Notes: generated by a model not told the origin, from the sequence alone. 50,575 bases of DNA from an uncultured Clostridia bacterium (GCA_947245485.1 CAMXOH010000003.1:1-50575); one strand, 5' to 3'; shown: positions 21,249-29,487, counted from the stretch's first letter. Numbers and translations are program-made.

Positions 21249-22701
21249 AGGGATAAGGGATATAGACGTAATACGTACCTTTGTTTTGCAGGGAACGTTA
21301 AACTTTACGCGGTACTTCTTCAAGATTAGGCAGAAGCGAAAGTTTGTTATAGGCAAACATCATAGGGAAATAGCTGCCGCGCTTGATAAAGTGCTTTGTG
21401 GGGAAATTACGCGCCTTATCATAAACATTGCGCCGCGATACGGAAAGACCGAATTAGCGGTTAAGAACTTCATAGCGGAAGGGTTGGCTATAAACCCGAA
21501 GGCTAAGTTTATTCATCTTTCCTATTCCGACGACTTAGCCCGCGACAACTCGCGCGGCGTGCAGGATATTATAAACGAACCGGAATACAGACGCATTTTT
21601 CCGGCTACTATACCGACTTCCACCAATACAAAGAAGTGGTACACGACCGAGGGCGGCGGCTTGTATGCCGTTTCTTCCGCTGGGCAGGTTACGGGATTCG
21701 GCGCGGGGTTGGTTGATGAAGAAGAAAACGACGAATTGGCAAAAGAAGTTGAAGAACTTGATGGGTTGAACGCTGACGGCTTCGGCGGCGCAATTATTAT
21801 AGACGACCCCATAAAGCCGGACGACGCACGTAGCGCACAAGTTCGCGAGAAAGTAAACAACAAGTTTGAAACAACGATACGAAACCGCGTAAACAGCCGA
21901 AAGACCCCGATAATAATTATTATGCAAAGGTTGGACGAAGACGACCTTTGCGGTTATCTGCAACGCCTTGAACCGGACGAATGGACGGTATTAAGCCTTC
22001 CGGTAATAGAAACGGGCGAAGACGGAAAAGAACACGCGTTATGGGAGTTCAAGCATACACTACAAGAACTCTATAACCTTCGCGAGAAGAACGTTTACGT
22101 TTTTGATACCCAGTATATGCAGAACCCGACACCATTAACCGGGCTTATGTACGAACGCGAATTTAAGACCTACGAGGTACAGCCCGTTACCCGGAAGCGA
22201 AAGGTAAAAGCCTACATAGATACGGCAGATACGGGCGCGGACTTTCTTTGCTGTATTATCTACCTCGAAACGGAAATAGGAAACTTCATCATTGACGTGT
22301 ACTATACGCAGGCTGCAATGGAAACAACCGAACCGGAAACAGCGCGCAGGCTTACCAAGTATAAGGTAGAAGAAGCCATAATAGAAAGCAACAATGGCGG
22401 GCGCGGCTTCTCCCGGAACGTTGAAGCGCAATGCCGCATATTAGGCAACCGGGAAACTTCCTTTACGTGGTTCCACCAATCAGAAAACAAGGAAGTGCGC
22501 ATATTCAACCACTCGGCGGAAGTGCAGAACCTTACTTACTTCCCGAAAGGTTGGGAACATCTTTTCCCACAGTTCTATAAAGCGATAACCCAATACAAGA
22601 AGACCGGAAAGAACGCACACGACGACGCGCCGGACGCATTGACGGGAACGATAGAGAAACGCGGAAGCCAACCCCAAAAACTTAATAGAATATTTCGATA
22701 A
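21238..22701 (+). CDS. terL: terminase large subunit
   Basis: This 487-aa packaging motor starts with GTG inside the end of terS. The ATPase has Walker A NIAPRYGKTELA (about 63-74) and Walker B GGAIIIDDP (about 182-190), then a coupling motif region IIIIMQRLDEDDL. The RNase H-fold nuclease has AYIDTADTGADF (about 325), IESNNGGRGF (about 383) and the closing HDDAPDALTG (about 462). All expected catalytic acids are present. It is an HK97/P22-type TerL of Bacteroidetes phages. Confidence 0.93.
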   Translation: MSAKGIRDIDVIRTFVLQGTLNFTRYFFKIRQKRKFVIGKHHREIAAALDKVLCGEITRLIINIAPRYGKTELAVKNFIAEGLAINPKAKFIHLSYSDDLARDNSRGVQDIINEPEYRRIFPATIPTSTNTKKWYTTEGGGLYAVSSAGQVTGFGAGLVDEEENDELAKEVEELDGLNADGFGGAIIIDDPIKPDDARSAQVREKVNNKFETTIRNRVNSRKTPIIIIMQRLDEDDLCGYLQRLEPDEWTVLSLPVIETGEDGKEHALWEFKHTLQELYNLREKNVYVFDTQYMQNPTPLTGLMYEREFKTYEVQPVTRKRKVKAYIDTADTGADFLCCIIYLETEIGNFIIDVYYTQAAMETTEPETARRLTKYKVEEAIIESNNGGRGFSRNVEAQCRILGNRETSFTWFHQSENKEVRIFNHSAEVQNLTYFPKGWEHLFPQFYKAITQYKKTGKNAHDDAPDALTGTIEKRGSQPQKLNRIFR

Positions 22702-22718
22702 CTTAAATATTTACAGCT

Positions 22719-24203
22719 ATGACAATAGAAGAACTATTACAAAGCGAAGACATTAGCAAAGTCGTTAGTGAATTGAGAAACGGACGTTTGAGTGTAGAAC
22801 CGAACACAAAGGAACACGCCGCGCAGTACGACCCGAAGCTGCACGATATAAATGACACGCAAAAGCGACCGGACAAACTTGTAGTAATTGATAAGGACAG
22901 CGACGAATACGGCGAAGTCAAAAACGTGAACCCGAACGTAGAACAGACTACGGAACAAGGGTTCAGAATAGAACCCGTAGCGCGTATAGCATTAGCTATT
23001 CAAAAGTTGATAGTAAAACGCGCCGTAGCTTTCACATTCGGCAACCCGGTTACTTATGGAAGTAACCCGGAAGGGGAAGACGAAAAAGCTCTTTTGAAGG
23101 CTATAAACCGAGCCTTCCACGACGTTAAGGAAAAGACACTTAACAGACGGATAGCGCGAAGCCTTTACAGCATGACAGAAGTAGCCGAACTTTGGTATCC
23201 GGTAGAAGTGCCTGAACACGAAACCTACGGCTTCAAAACTACGAAAAAATTTAAGGTAGCCATATTCAGCCCGATGTTTGGCGATAGGCTTTACCCCTAC
23301 TTTGACGACACGCGCGATATGGTTGCGTTTAGTCGCCAATTTACGCGCAAAGACCGGGATATGATTACACGTACCTACTTTGAAACCTATACGAAAGACA
23401 AACATTATTTATGGTGTTGCGACGGTTTGGACGGGGAAGTAGCGGGTAAAAATTGGACTCTGGTAGAAGGCTTCCCGAAAGAATTAACAATAGGAAAGAT
23501 ACCCGTTATTTATGCCTGCCAGCCACAAGTAGAATGGGAAGACGTTCAAAGCCTTATAGACCGATTGGAAAAGCTGCTTTCCAACTTCGCCGACACGAAC
23601 GACTACCACGCCAGCCCTAAGATTTTCGTACAAGGAAAGGTTATAGGATTTGCCCGGAAAGGGGAAGCCGGGGCTATCATTGAAGGGGAAAACGGGGCTA
23701 CCGCGCAATATTTGGCATGGCAAAACGCGCCCGAAAGTGTTAAGCTGGAAATAGAAACGCTCCTGCGCATGATTTACACCATTACGCAAACGCCCGACAT
23801 TTCGTTTGATACCGTCAAAGGAATAGGTGCTATTTCCGGCGTAGCCTTACAACTCCTTTTCATGGACGCACATTTAAAGGTGCAGGATAAAAGCGAAATA
23901 TTTTCAGACTATTTGCAGCGAAGGGTAAACGTACTAAAAGCCTTCTTCAAACAAGCGCATTTGGAATGGTCTAAGGCTTGCGACAATCTAATAATAGAAC
24001 CCGAAATAGTACCTTACATCATCGAAGACGAACTTAGTAAGATAAACATTCTTACATCAGCAAACGGAAACAAGCAGATTGCAAGCCGACGCGCCACTAT
24101 TCAGCGTTTGGGATGGGCGGATAACGTGGACGAAGAAGAAAAGGCTATAATTAACGAAGAAGATCGGGAAAATAGCTATTATCAGAACGAACCGACTATT
24201 TAG
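22719..24203 (+). CDS. portal protein (SPP1 gp6-like)
   Basis: A 494-aa protein that should form the dodecameric ring at the head vertex through which DNA passes. Features of the SPP1-type portal family are visible: RIALAIQKLIVKRAVAFTFGNPVTY near the N-terminus, RLYPYFDDTRDMVAFSRQF, GKIPVIYACQPQVEW, RLEKLLSNFADTNDYHASP and GISGVALQLLFMDAHLKVQDK. It follows TerL with 17 bp and starts at AGCT-ATG. It is followed by palindrome copy d. Confidence 0.9.
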   Translation: MTIEELLQSEDISKVVSELRNGRLSVEPNTKEHAAQYDPKLHDINDTQKRPDKLVVIDKDSDEYGEVKNVNPNVEQTTEQGFRIEPVARIALAIQKLIVKRAVAFTFGNPVTYGSNPEGEDEKALLKAINRAFHDVKEKTLNRRIARSLYSMTEVAELWYPVEVPEHETYGFKTTKKFKVAIFSPMFGDRLYPYFDDTRDMVAFSRQFTRKDRDMITRTYFETYTKDKHYLWCCDGLDGEVAGKNWTLVEGFPKELTIGKIPVIYACQPQVEWEDVQSLIDRLEKLLSNFADTNDYHASPKIFVQGKVIGFARKGEAGAIIEGENGATAQYLAWQNAPESVKLEIETLLRMIYTITQTPDISFDTVKGIGAISGVALQLLFMDAHLKVQDKSEIFSDYLQRRVNVLKAFFKQAHLEWSKACDNLIIEPEIVPYIIEDELSKINILTSANGNKQIASRRATIQRLGWADNVDEEEKAIINEEDRENSYYQNEPTI

Positions 24204-24212
24204 CTTTAACTA

Positions 24213-24229
24213 CGTATTAAAATAATACG
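24213..24229. promoter_or_regulatory. phage palindrome, copy d
   Basis: CGTATTA-AAA-TAATACG is a perfect match, 9 bp after the portal stop codon and upstream of the MuF-toxin gene. A weak -7-like TTGATTTG follows at 24237-24244 (one mismatch). A separate promoter here would let the MuF gene be controlled apart from the packaging genes. Confidence 0.7.
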
Positions 24230-24245
24230 CTTTTCTTTGATTTGT

Positions 24246-24298
24246 GCGCGTTTCTACCTTTCGGACATACAAACTAACGCAAAAGGAAAGAAACGCGC
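24246..24298 (+). promoter_or_regulatory. stem-loop leader of the MuF gene
   Basis: GCGCGTTTCT (24246-24255) pairs with AGAAACGCGC (24289-24298), and CCTTT (24257-24261) with AAAGG (24282-24286), giving a 15-pair interrupted stem in the 123-bp gap. It has no T-run after it, so it may be a translational or stability element. The rest of the gap holds palindrome copy d and nothing else clear. Confidence 0.45.
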
Positions 24299-24326
24299 TT
24301 AAACGCGATTTTTCAAGAAAATAACT

Positions 24327-26594
24327 ATGGCAAAAGAAAACCAGCTTATAATACAGCTTCGTGGATTTGACGCGAAACACTACATAAGAACCGAACGCTA
24401 CGCAAAGCAAGTAGCCAAGCTATACCAAACGGCGGCGGATGAATTTGCCAGCCTTGCGGGAAAGATTAACCTTCCGGCTGGTGGAACGTTTAACTTTGAC
24501 GACTTCCCGAAAGCCAAGAAGCAGGCGCGCGGCATTGTTACCCGACTTGCTGGAAAGATTGAAGCCGTAGTTACTTCCGGGCAACGCTCCGAATGGCTGG
24601 CAGCATGTCAGAAGAACGACGCTTTTTTAGCTTCCATACTTCGGACTTCCAAACTAACCAAAGAAGAAGCCGAACGTTACCAAGCGCGTAACCTTGAAGC
24701 CCTTAGTGCATTTCAGAAACGTAAAGAAAACGGTTTGAACCTTAGCCAAAGGGTTTGGAAGTATGCCGAAGAATTAAAAGACGCTATGGAATTGGGCATA
24801 GACGTAGGATTAGGGGAAGGAAAAAGCGCACAGCAATTAAGCCGTGATTTACGACAATACTTGAATGAACCCGACCGACTTTATAGGCGAGTACGCGATA
24901 AAGGCGGCAACCTGCGACTAAGTAAGGCGGCAAAGATGTACCACCCCGGACAAGGTGTTTACCGTTCTTCAGCAAAGAACGCCCAGCGATTGACACGCAC
25001 CGAAATAAACATGGCGTACCGGGAAAGCGAATACTTACGATGGCAACAGCTTGATTTTATTGTGGGTATTCGTGTAATGCTTAGCAACAACCACACTATA
25101 AAGAACTCCAAAGGCGAACCCGTTCCGTTTGTGGACATTTGCGACACGTTGGCAGGGGATTACCCGAAAACATTCAAATTCGTAGGGTGGCATCCACAAT
25201 GCCGCTGTTTCGCCGTTCCCATCATGGCGGATTACGACGAATACAACAAGAACCGGGCTAATAGGCTAAAAGCGATTGTTAAAGGCGCACAGTATAAAAG
25301 CCTTCCTTCACGACGGACAGTTAAGGACGTACCTAAAGCCTTTCGGGATTACATCAGCAGCATTGAAGAACGTGCGAAGGGCTGGAAGTCTATGCCTTAT
25401 TATATTCGCGATAACTTCAACGGCGGAAAGATTAGCGGCGGGTTGAAGACTGGGATAGCAAGTAAAGCAATGAATACCGTAGAACCATGTACGGATTTCG
25501 ACAGCGATATAGCTTATTACAAGCGTTGGGCGTATTCCTTTGGTTTGGATGTTTCCTCTTTAGACACTTTGCGCAATTCCGGTAACAGAGCCGCATTAAC
25601 CGGAGAAATAGATAAAGTGGATAACGTTCTACTTCAACGAAAGCGTGAATGGCTTAGGGCTATAAGCGACCTACGGGATTTTATAGATAAAGACATGAAA
25701 GGCTTTGCCGATCTGCAAAAGGAATACACAAATATTATAAATGCTAACGAAGTACATACTTCAAACTATTACGGCGATTGCATCCCAAAGCTACAACAAG
25801 CATTATCCAAAGCTAAGACAGATTTACAGAAGGCTAAAGCGGAAGTAGCCAAAGGCGGAGATAACCCGCATCCGGCATTAAGAACCGCCTACACTTCGGA
25901 TGTACAAGTAGATGAAACCTTTGCAAAGATAAACAAGGAACTTACCGAAAAATGGTTTGAGAACGGAGATTTAAAACTAACTCCAACGAGAAGAACGGGG
26001 GTAAACGGTTTTACGTACATGGACGGGCGTTTATCATTAACGCCGGATAGATTAGCCGGGGTAAAATCTGCATTAGCCAAGATAGCTACAAGACATTCGG
26101 CAGACATAACAAAAGGAGAAGCAGACGCTATGGCTACCTTTTGGCATGAGATTACACATAATAGGAACAAACCGGGAAATATGTATCTTACCGATACGCA
26201 ACGGCGTTATATGGAATTGGCAAACGAATTTGTATCACGTAAGACCCTACCGGAGTTTTACAAGAAATTAGGATGTTCCAAAACACCTTATCCCGAATTT
26301 ATTACGAACCGTAATTCTACCGGATATAATACAATGGTTAATAATTACGATTGGGTTATAAGTAACTTCGGGCTTGACGCTAATAAAGTATTAGCTACGG
26401 TAAAAAGAAATCTATATAACGAAGTTTATTCCGACCAATTAACCGGATTGAAACAAGGTTTGTTAGATGGTGGGTTAAAACGCTTAGACGGTAAGAAGGT
26501 TAGTAAATCAGACTTAAACAATATATTAAAATGCTGTTGCTGCGGACGGGAAACGCTTGAAAATTGGCTAAAGCAAAACGGATATATGAACTAA
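24327..26594 (+). CDS. MuF head protein with C-terminal HEITH zincin-like domain
   Basis: This 755-aa protein has a Mu gpF-like head-morphogenesis domain in its first 330 residues: LSRDLRQYLNEPDRLYRRVRDKGG..., RLTRTEINMAYRESEYLRWQQLDF and the closing FVGWHPQCRCFAVPI. A linker (about 330-560) and a C-terminal domain with ATFWHEITHNRN (HExxH at about 606-610) and ANEFVSRKTLPEFY about 25 residues later follow; this is a zinc-metallopeptidase pattern with a plausible third Glu ligand. MuF proteins of temperate phages are known carriers of C-terminal polymorphic toxins. It lacks an obvious protease site between domains. The minus-strand genes after it could hold immunity. The toxin role is inferred. 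Confidence 0.85.
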   Translation: MAKENQLIIQLRGFDAKHYIRTERYAKQVAKLYQTAADEFASLAGKINLPAGGTFNFDDFPKAKKQARGIVTRLAGKIEAVVTSGQRSEWLAACQKNDAFLASILRTSKLTKEEAERYQARNLEALSAFQKRKENGLNLSQRVWKYAEELKDAMELGIDVGLGEGKSAQQLSRDLRQYLNEPDRLYRRVRDKGGNLRLSKAAKMYHPGQGVYRSSAKNAQRLTRTEINMAYRESEYLRWQQLDFIVGIRVMLSNNHTIKNSKGEPVPFVDICDTLAGDYPKTFKFVGWHPQCRCFAVPIMADYDEYNKNRANRLKAIVKGAQYKSLPSRRTVKDVPKAFRDYISSIEERAKGWKSMPYYIRDNFNGGKISGGLKTGIASKAMNTVEPCTDFDSDIAYYKRWAYSFGLDVSSLDTLRNSGNRAALTGEIDKVDNVLLQRKREWLRAISDLRDFIDKDMKGFADLQKEYTNIINANEVHTSNYYGDCIPKLQQALSKAKTDLQKAKAEVAKGGDNPHPALRTAYTSDVQVDETFAKINKELTEKWFENGDLKLTPTRRTGVNGFTYMDGRLSLTPDRLAGVKSALAKIATRHSADITKGEADAMATFWHEITHNRNKPGNMYLTDTQRRYMELANEFVSRKTLPEFYKKLGCSKTPYPEFITNRNSTGYNTMVNNYDWVISNFGLDANKVLATVKRNLYNEVYSDQLTGLKQGLLDGGLKRLDGKKVSKSDLNNILKCCCCGRETLENWLKQNGYMN

Positions 26595-26613
26595 GGGGCT
26601 ATTACCCCTTAGT
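26590..26613. terminator. bidirectional hairpin at convergent gene ends
   Basis: ACTAAGGGG-CTATTA-CCCCTTAGT is a perfect 9-bp stem that overlaps the stop codons of both the MuF gene (plus) and the 26609 gene (minus). The adjoining CTATAATATAG is also palindromic. It should separate the rightward structural transcript from the leftward cargo operon. Confidence 0.6.
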
Positions 26614-26890
26614 CTATAATATAGCCTTTCTTCATAGCCTTACCGTTTTCTTCATCCCGTTCCTTTTCCAATTTGACAGCATAAGAAGCCGCCGCCGCTT
26701 CTAATTGCTTATCGCCAATTTTATAAGCAAGGTATTCAATATCACGTGCTTTATTTATTGGATGACATGTTTTTTTATAATATTCCACGCGATCACTATC
26801 TTTAATACTTATCCCGGTTATTTCTTCAATAATAGCCGGATAGTCGGAAAAATCAAATACGGTTTTGTTTTTTAGTTCTTTTGTTTTCAT
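26609..26890 (-). CDS. hypothetical 93-aa cargo protein, possible immunity
   Basis: The last gene of the leftward operon, encoding a charged helical protein (MKTKELKNKTVFDFSDYPAIIEEITGISIKDSDRVEYYKKTCHPINKARDIEYLAYKIGDKQLEAAAASYAVKLEKERDEE) with no family I recognise. It lies immediately behind the end of the MuF-zincin gene, the usual place for an immunity partner, though on the opposite strand. It is expressed from a constitutive-type promoter at 27935, which would suit an antitoxin. That role is a guess from position. Confidence 0.6.
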   Translation of the reverse strand: MKTKELKNKTVFDFSDYPAIIEEITGISIKDSDRVEYYKKTCHPINKARDIEYLAYKIGDKQLEAAAASYAVKLEKERDEENGKAMKKGYIID

Positions 26891-26901
26891 AACAACGTGT
26901 T

Positions 26902-27210
26902 TTAATTCAGTTCTTCGGATGGTTGGGGCGTTCCGGGAACAGACGGATAAAAGGAAGAAACTAATTCATCAAGTTTGCCTATTTCCTTATACAGTTTGCG
27001 GGTATAGTACCAGCGAGTAAGAAAACAAGCCTTATTAACTTTATCAGTCAGTTTTTCTATATAAGCCAATTGAATGGAAACTACTTGCTTTTTAATACTA
27101 TCGGTAACTATATTACATGCTTCCCCAAATTCGGAAGCAGCTTTAGCCATATCACTAAAAGCATTAACAAAACCGTTAGCCAATTCTTCTACGTTCATAT
27201 TTTCATCCAT
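26902..27210 (-). CDS. hypothetical 102-aa cargo protein
   Basis: A helical protein (MDENMNVEELANGFVNAFSDMAKAASEFGEACNIVTDSIKKQVVSIQLAYIEKLTDKVNKACFLTRWYYTRKLYKEIGKLDELVSSF) with a Pro/Ser-rich tail. It could be a helical hairpin or bundle; no known family. It overlaps the gene upstream by 8 nt and precedes the last gene by 11 nt, so it is part of the same leftward operon. Confidence 0.6.
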   Translation of the reverse strand: MDENMNVEELANGFVNAFSDMAKAASEFGEACNIVTDSIKKQVVSIQLAYIEKLTDKVNKACFLTRWYYTRKLYKEIGKLDELVSSFYPSVPGTPQPSEELN

Positions 27211-27694
27211 ACCTTTTAAAAGAGTTATAAAATAGTTCTACAAATTGTTCCGGCGTATTGATTTCACATTTTTGAAACCTTACCGCCTTAATATACTCCG
27301 GCTTCGACAAAGAGATATTAACGCCGGGTTTTTCTTCTTTCCATTCCATACCTACCCTAAAGCCGTAACCGTCAAAACTACCAGATACCCGGTAAACCTT
27401 ACCGCCTTCCAACCATTCCAAAGAGAAAGCCCCGTTCTGCGGGTTCATAGAAATACTGTTAAGTGGTTGCTTCTTAATTACACGCAGAAAATCGCCTTTA
27501 AATATCTGCCAGCGACAACGGTTGTACGCTTCATCAAGACGAAGCCCGCCCCATTCGATATTTACGCGCCCGGCTTCCACATCTGCATTATTTATCCAAT
27601 TATCAGCAACCAAACGTTCAGACCAGCCGTTAGCGTTTAAATATTGCTTCTTTTCAGCGTTGGAAGTTGCAGTAGGTGTTATTATATGCTTCAT
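27203..27694 (-). CDS. hypothetical 163-aa cargo protein
   Basis: A soluble, beta-rich protein (NGWSERLVADNWINNADVEAGRVNIEWGGLRLDEAYNRCRWQIFKGDFLRVIKKQPLNSISMNPQNGAFSLEWLEGGKVYRVSGSFDGYGFRVGMEWKEEKPGVNISLSK). The repeated Gly-bounded strands suggest a small beta-sandwich. It overlaps the 27691 gene by 4 nt (ATGA) in the leftward operon. No family recognised. As lysogen-expressed cargo it may alter host or phage-defence behaviour; unproven. Confidence 0.6.
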   Translation of the reverse strand: MKHIITPTATSNAEKKQYLNANGWSERLVADNWINNADVEAGRVNIEWGGLRLDEAYNRCRWQIFKGDFLRVIKKQPLNSISMNPQNGAFSLEWLEGGKVYRVSGSFDGYGFRVGMEWKEEKPGVNISLSKPEYIKAVRFQKCEINTPEQFVELFYNSFKRYG

Positions 27695-27912
27695 CCTTGA
27701 CTATATTTAGTTTCTACTTCTACATGAGAAATACGCGTATCTATAACCTTCCCCGTTTCAGATACATACGGTTGTACCTCTACGCAACCTTTGAAGATTA
27801 CGGACGTACAGAACTTGGCGGCAAATTCTTTCAGTTGCGCCGTTATAGCAAGTTCTAAATTAGCCTTAGCACTAAAGAAGGCTTCTTCCGGTGTGATTTG
27901 TTTCTCTTCCAT
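27691..27912 (-). CDS. hypothetical 73-aa protein, first cargo gene
   Basis: The first gene of the leftward cargo operon, starting about 16 nt downstream of the predicted transcription start. The protein (MEEKQITPEEAFFSAKANLELAITAQLKEFAAKFCTSVIFKGCVEVQPYVSETGKVIDTRISHVEVETKYSQG) has a helix then beta strands and no known family. It is translationally coupled to the next gene. Confidence 0.6.
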   Translation of the reverse strand: MEEKQITPEEAFFSAKANLELAITAQLKEFAAKFCTSVIFKGCVEVQPYVSETGKVIDTRISHVEVETKYSQG

Positions 27913-27934
27913 ACAAATAACTATTTATCAGTCA

Positions 27935-27966
27935 CAAAAGTAAACCTTAGTTTCGAGATAACCAAA
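27935..27966 (-). promoter_or_regulatory. consensus promoter of the cargo operon
   Basis: On the minus strand, TTTG (27963-27966) is followed by exactly 20 bp and then TACTTTTG (27935-27942), a full match to the Bacteroides vegetative consensus. It needs no phage activator, so the four genes at 26609-27912 should be transcribed in the lysogen. The remaining part of the 27913-28112 gap shows only palindrome copy e at its right edge. Confidence 0.75.
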
Positions 27967-28093
27967 ATTGAAGACCAAAGGCAGGGGCACAAAAAAGGGA
28001 CAATAGCAGCCATGCAATAGCAGGCGTTACCGTCCCAAATGGTACGACCATAACCAAACGTTACCAAGAATTACCAACCGGAAAAAGCAATAG

Positions 28094-28125
28094 CAAAAAT
28101 TACTCAAACGTATTACTTTAATTCG
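28094..28125 (-). promoter_or_regulatory. phage palindrome, copy e, with leftward -7-like box
   Basis: CGTATTA-CTT-TAATTCG (28109-28125) matches the motif with one mismatch and overlaps the stop codon of the 28113 gene. Read leftward, TAATTTTTG follows within 6 bp (28094-28102), close to the -7 consensus but with one extra base. It would add a phage-regulated leftward promoter to the constitutive one of the cargo operon. Confidence 0.5.
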
Positions 28126-28364
28126 CCTTCTTCTTTTTTCGATGAATTACTATCTTCCTCAAGCCAACGCGTTCGACGTTCAAGCCCGGAAATTTTCAAC
28201 CGTTGTATAGCAGTATTAACATAGATACGGGTTAGTTCTTCGGCTTTTTCTTTCCTTTTAGCTCTGTTCCGCCTTGCGCTTGCTATACGAGCCGTAAGAA
28301 CAATGAAAAGAGCCAGCACAAAGCACACAAGCAAAACAAAGCCCAAAATAGCTTCTACTTCCAT
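28113..28364 (-). CDS. small single-TM membrane protein
   Basis: An 83-aa protein with one strong N-terminal transmembrane helix (ILGFVLLVCFVLALFIVLTARIA, about 6-28), followed by a very basic stretch (SARRNRAKRKEKAEELTR) and a charged tail, giving a cytoplasmic C-terminus by the positive-inside rule. It directly follows the lipoprotein gene (1-nt overlap), so the two are probably made together: an inner-membrane and an outer-membrane partner. A superinfection-exclusion pair is plausible but not shown. Confidence 0.65.
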   Translation of the reverse strand: MEVEAILGFVLLVCFVLALFIVLTARIASARRNRAKRKEKAEELTRIYVNTAIQRLKISGLERRTRWLEEDSNSSKKEEGELK

Positions 28365-28813
28365 TATTCCGCGCCTATTACTTCTACAATACTTTCAACT
28401 TCAACCCATTTGTTATGGTCTTTACTTGAAAGGTCAAACGATACGCTTAATGTACATTGCCCGGATTTCTTAGGAGAATACGAGATAGTAAAAGGCTGGG
28501 TGGTAGAAACGCCGATTACTTCATTTCCAACGTTGGGGGTGTTTAAGTAGTAGGTAACTTTTTCAACAGAACCGTTTATAATTTTCATTAATTCAGTGTC
28601 AGACAAACAGAACGGCGCAAAATTCACAGAATACGTGCGCCCAACATAAACGCTATTCAGTTGTTCAATACTCCCAACTTCACTAAAAAAGGCAGAAGCC
28701 CGGACGGTTGTAGAAAGGTAGTTTGGTTCTTCTTCGGGTTCATTGTTTGAGTTTGAACAACCGGAAAGCAACAAACCCGGAAGTAGTAGGAAGGAAAGTA
28801 ATAACTTCTTCAT
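28364..28813 (-). CDS. lipoprotein with acidic export-type N-terminus
   Basis: The start is set at the second Met so the signal peptide is clean: MKKLLLSFLLLPGLLLSGC, cleaved before Cys19 of the lipobox. The mature protein begins CSNSNNEPEEEPNY; an acidic cluster just after the cysteine is what surface-exported Bacteroidetes lipoproteins carry. The remaining 115 residues form a beta-rich Ig-like domain. A phage-encoded surface lipoprotein in a lysogen suggests receptor masking or superinfection exclusion. Signal peptide is seen; role is inferred. Confidence 0.75.
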   Translation of the reverse strand: MKKLLLSFLLLPGLLLSGCSNSNNEPEEEPNYLSTTVRASAFFSEVGSIEQLNSVYVGRTYSVNFAPFCLSDTELMKIINGSVEKVTYYLNTPNVGNEVIGVSTTQPFTISYSPKKSGQCTLSVSFDLSSKDHNKWVEVESIVEVIGAE

Positions 28814-28874
28814 TTTATTTGCTAACTTTGCACCCACCGCCCGAAGCAGATATTACACTTTACTACATAAAGAA

Positions 28875-28948
28875 AGCGCGGACTATATAGGTTTACATAT
28901 TTGAGGCATCGCCAAACGCCCAACGAAAATAAACCGTATAGCCGCGCT
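28875..28948 (-). promoter_or_regulatory. long imperfect stem-loop in lipoprotein leader
   Basis: Three stacked pairings, AGCGCGG/CCGCGCT, CTATA/TATAG and GGTTTA/TAAACC (28875-28881/28942-28948, 28883-28887/28937-28941, 28890-28895/28930-28935), give an 18-bp interrupted stem with a 34-nt loop. It lies in the 266-nt leader between the leftward promoter at 29086 and the lipoprotein start. It may control translation or be a small RNA. No ORF is visible in this leader. Confidence 0.45.
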
Positions 28949-29085
28949 TAGCCGATATATCAAGCATAGATATACGACACCAGCGCGTTAAAAGGCTCTT
29001 TTCGTTATTTGTTAATTTGGCGATTTTCAAATATAAAGACCTAACGCTTTCCATTCATTACCGGATTTCTCCCCGATAACAAGCG

Positions 29086-29116
29086 CAAAGTTATCAAATA
29101 ATTAGCACATTGCAAA
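29086..29116 (-). promoter_or_regulatory. consensus promoter for the lipoprotein operon
   Basis: On the minus strand, TTTG (29113-29116), a 19-bp spacer and TAACTTTG (29086-29093) match the Bacteroides promoter consensus. Transcription would begin near 29079 and reach the lipoprotein gene after a long structured leader. Like the 27935 promoter it needs no phage factor, indicating expression in the lysogen. Confidence 0.65.
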
Positions 29117-29132
29117 CAAAAAATATACAATT

Positions 29133-29297
29133 AGCCAAAACAACCGAAAACAACCGGGCGGTTGATTTTTCAACCGGAACAACCGAAGGGTTGAAAAAAC
29201 AAGCGAAAACAACCGAAAACAACATTGATATGATATGTAATGATATGATTTAATAATTATCTTTCTCTTCTTCTTAATGGTGTGCGCGAGAGAAAAA
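29133..29297. repeat. second copy of the initiator-gene iteron array (non-coding)
   Basis: About 165 bp nearly identical to 13050-13225, with the same CAACCGGGCGGTTGATTTTTC core, the same iterons, the ATATGATATGTAATGAT AT-rich zone and the closing GTGTGCGCGAGA. Here it lies between genes and no longer encodes the initiator peptide (short deletions break the frame). It could be a second origin, a decoy for the initiator, or a recombination footprint. The rest of 28838-29535 holds the leader, promoters and palindrome f; 29298-29487 shows no clear feature. Confidence 0.7.
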
Positions 29298-29487
29298 CGC
29301 AAAGGGGAAATGAAGCGATTTAAAGCGCGTCCGTATTACCGACTACTAAACACACGCAGAAGCTAATTAATTTCAATGTCGGGCAAATGAACAGGCAATG
29401 CGGCGGTTTTATACGCCTATTTCTTACCGCCTACTCTTTTTCAAAATTGGAAGTTTCGGTGAAGTGTTTGCTTCCTATTTCTTAATC

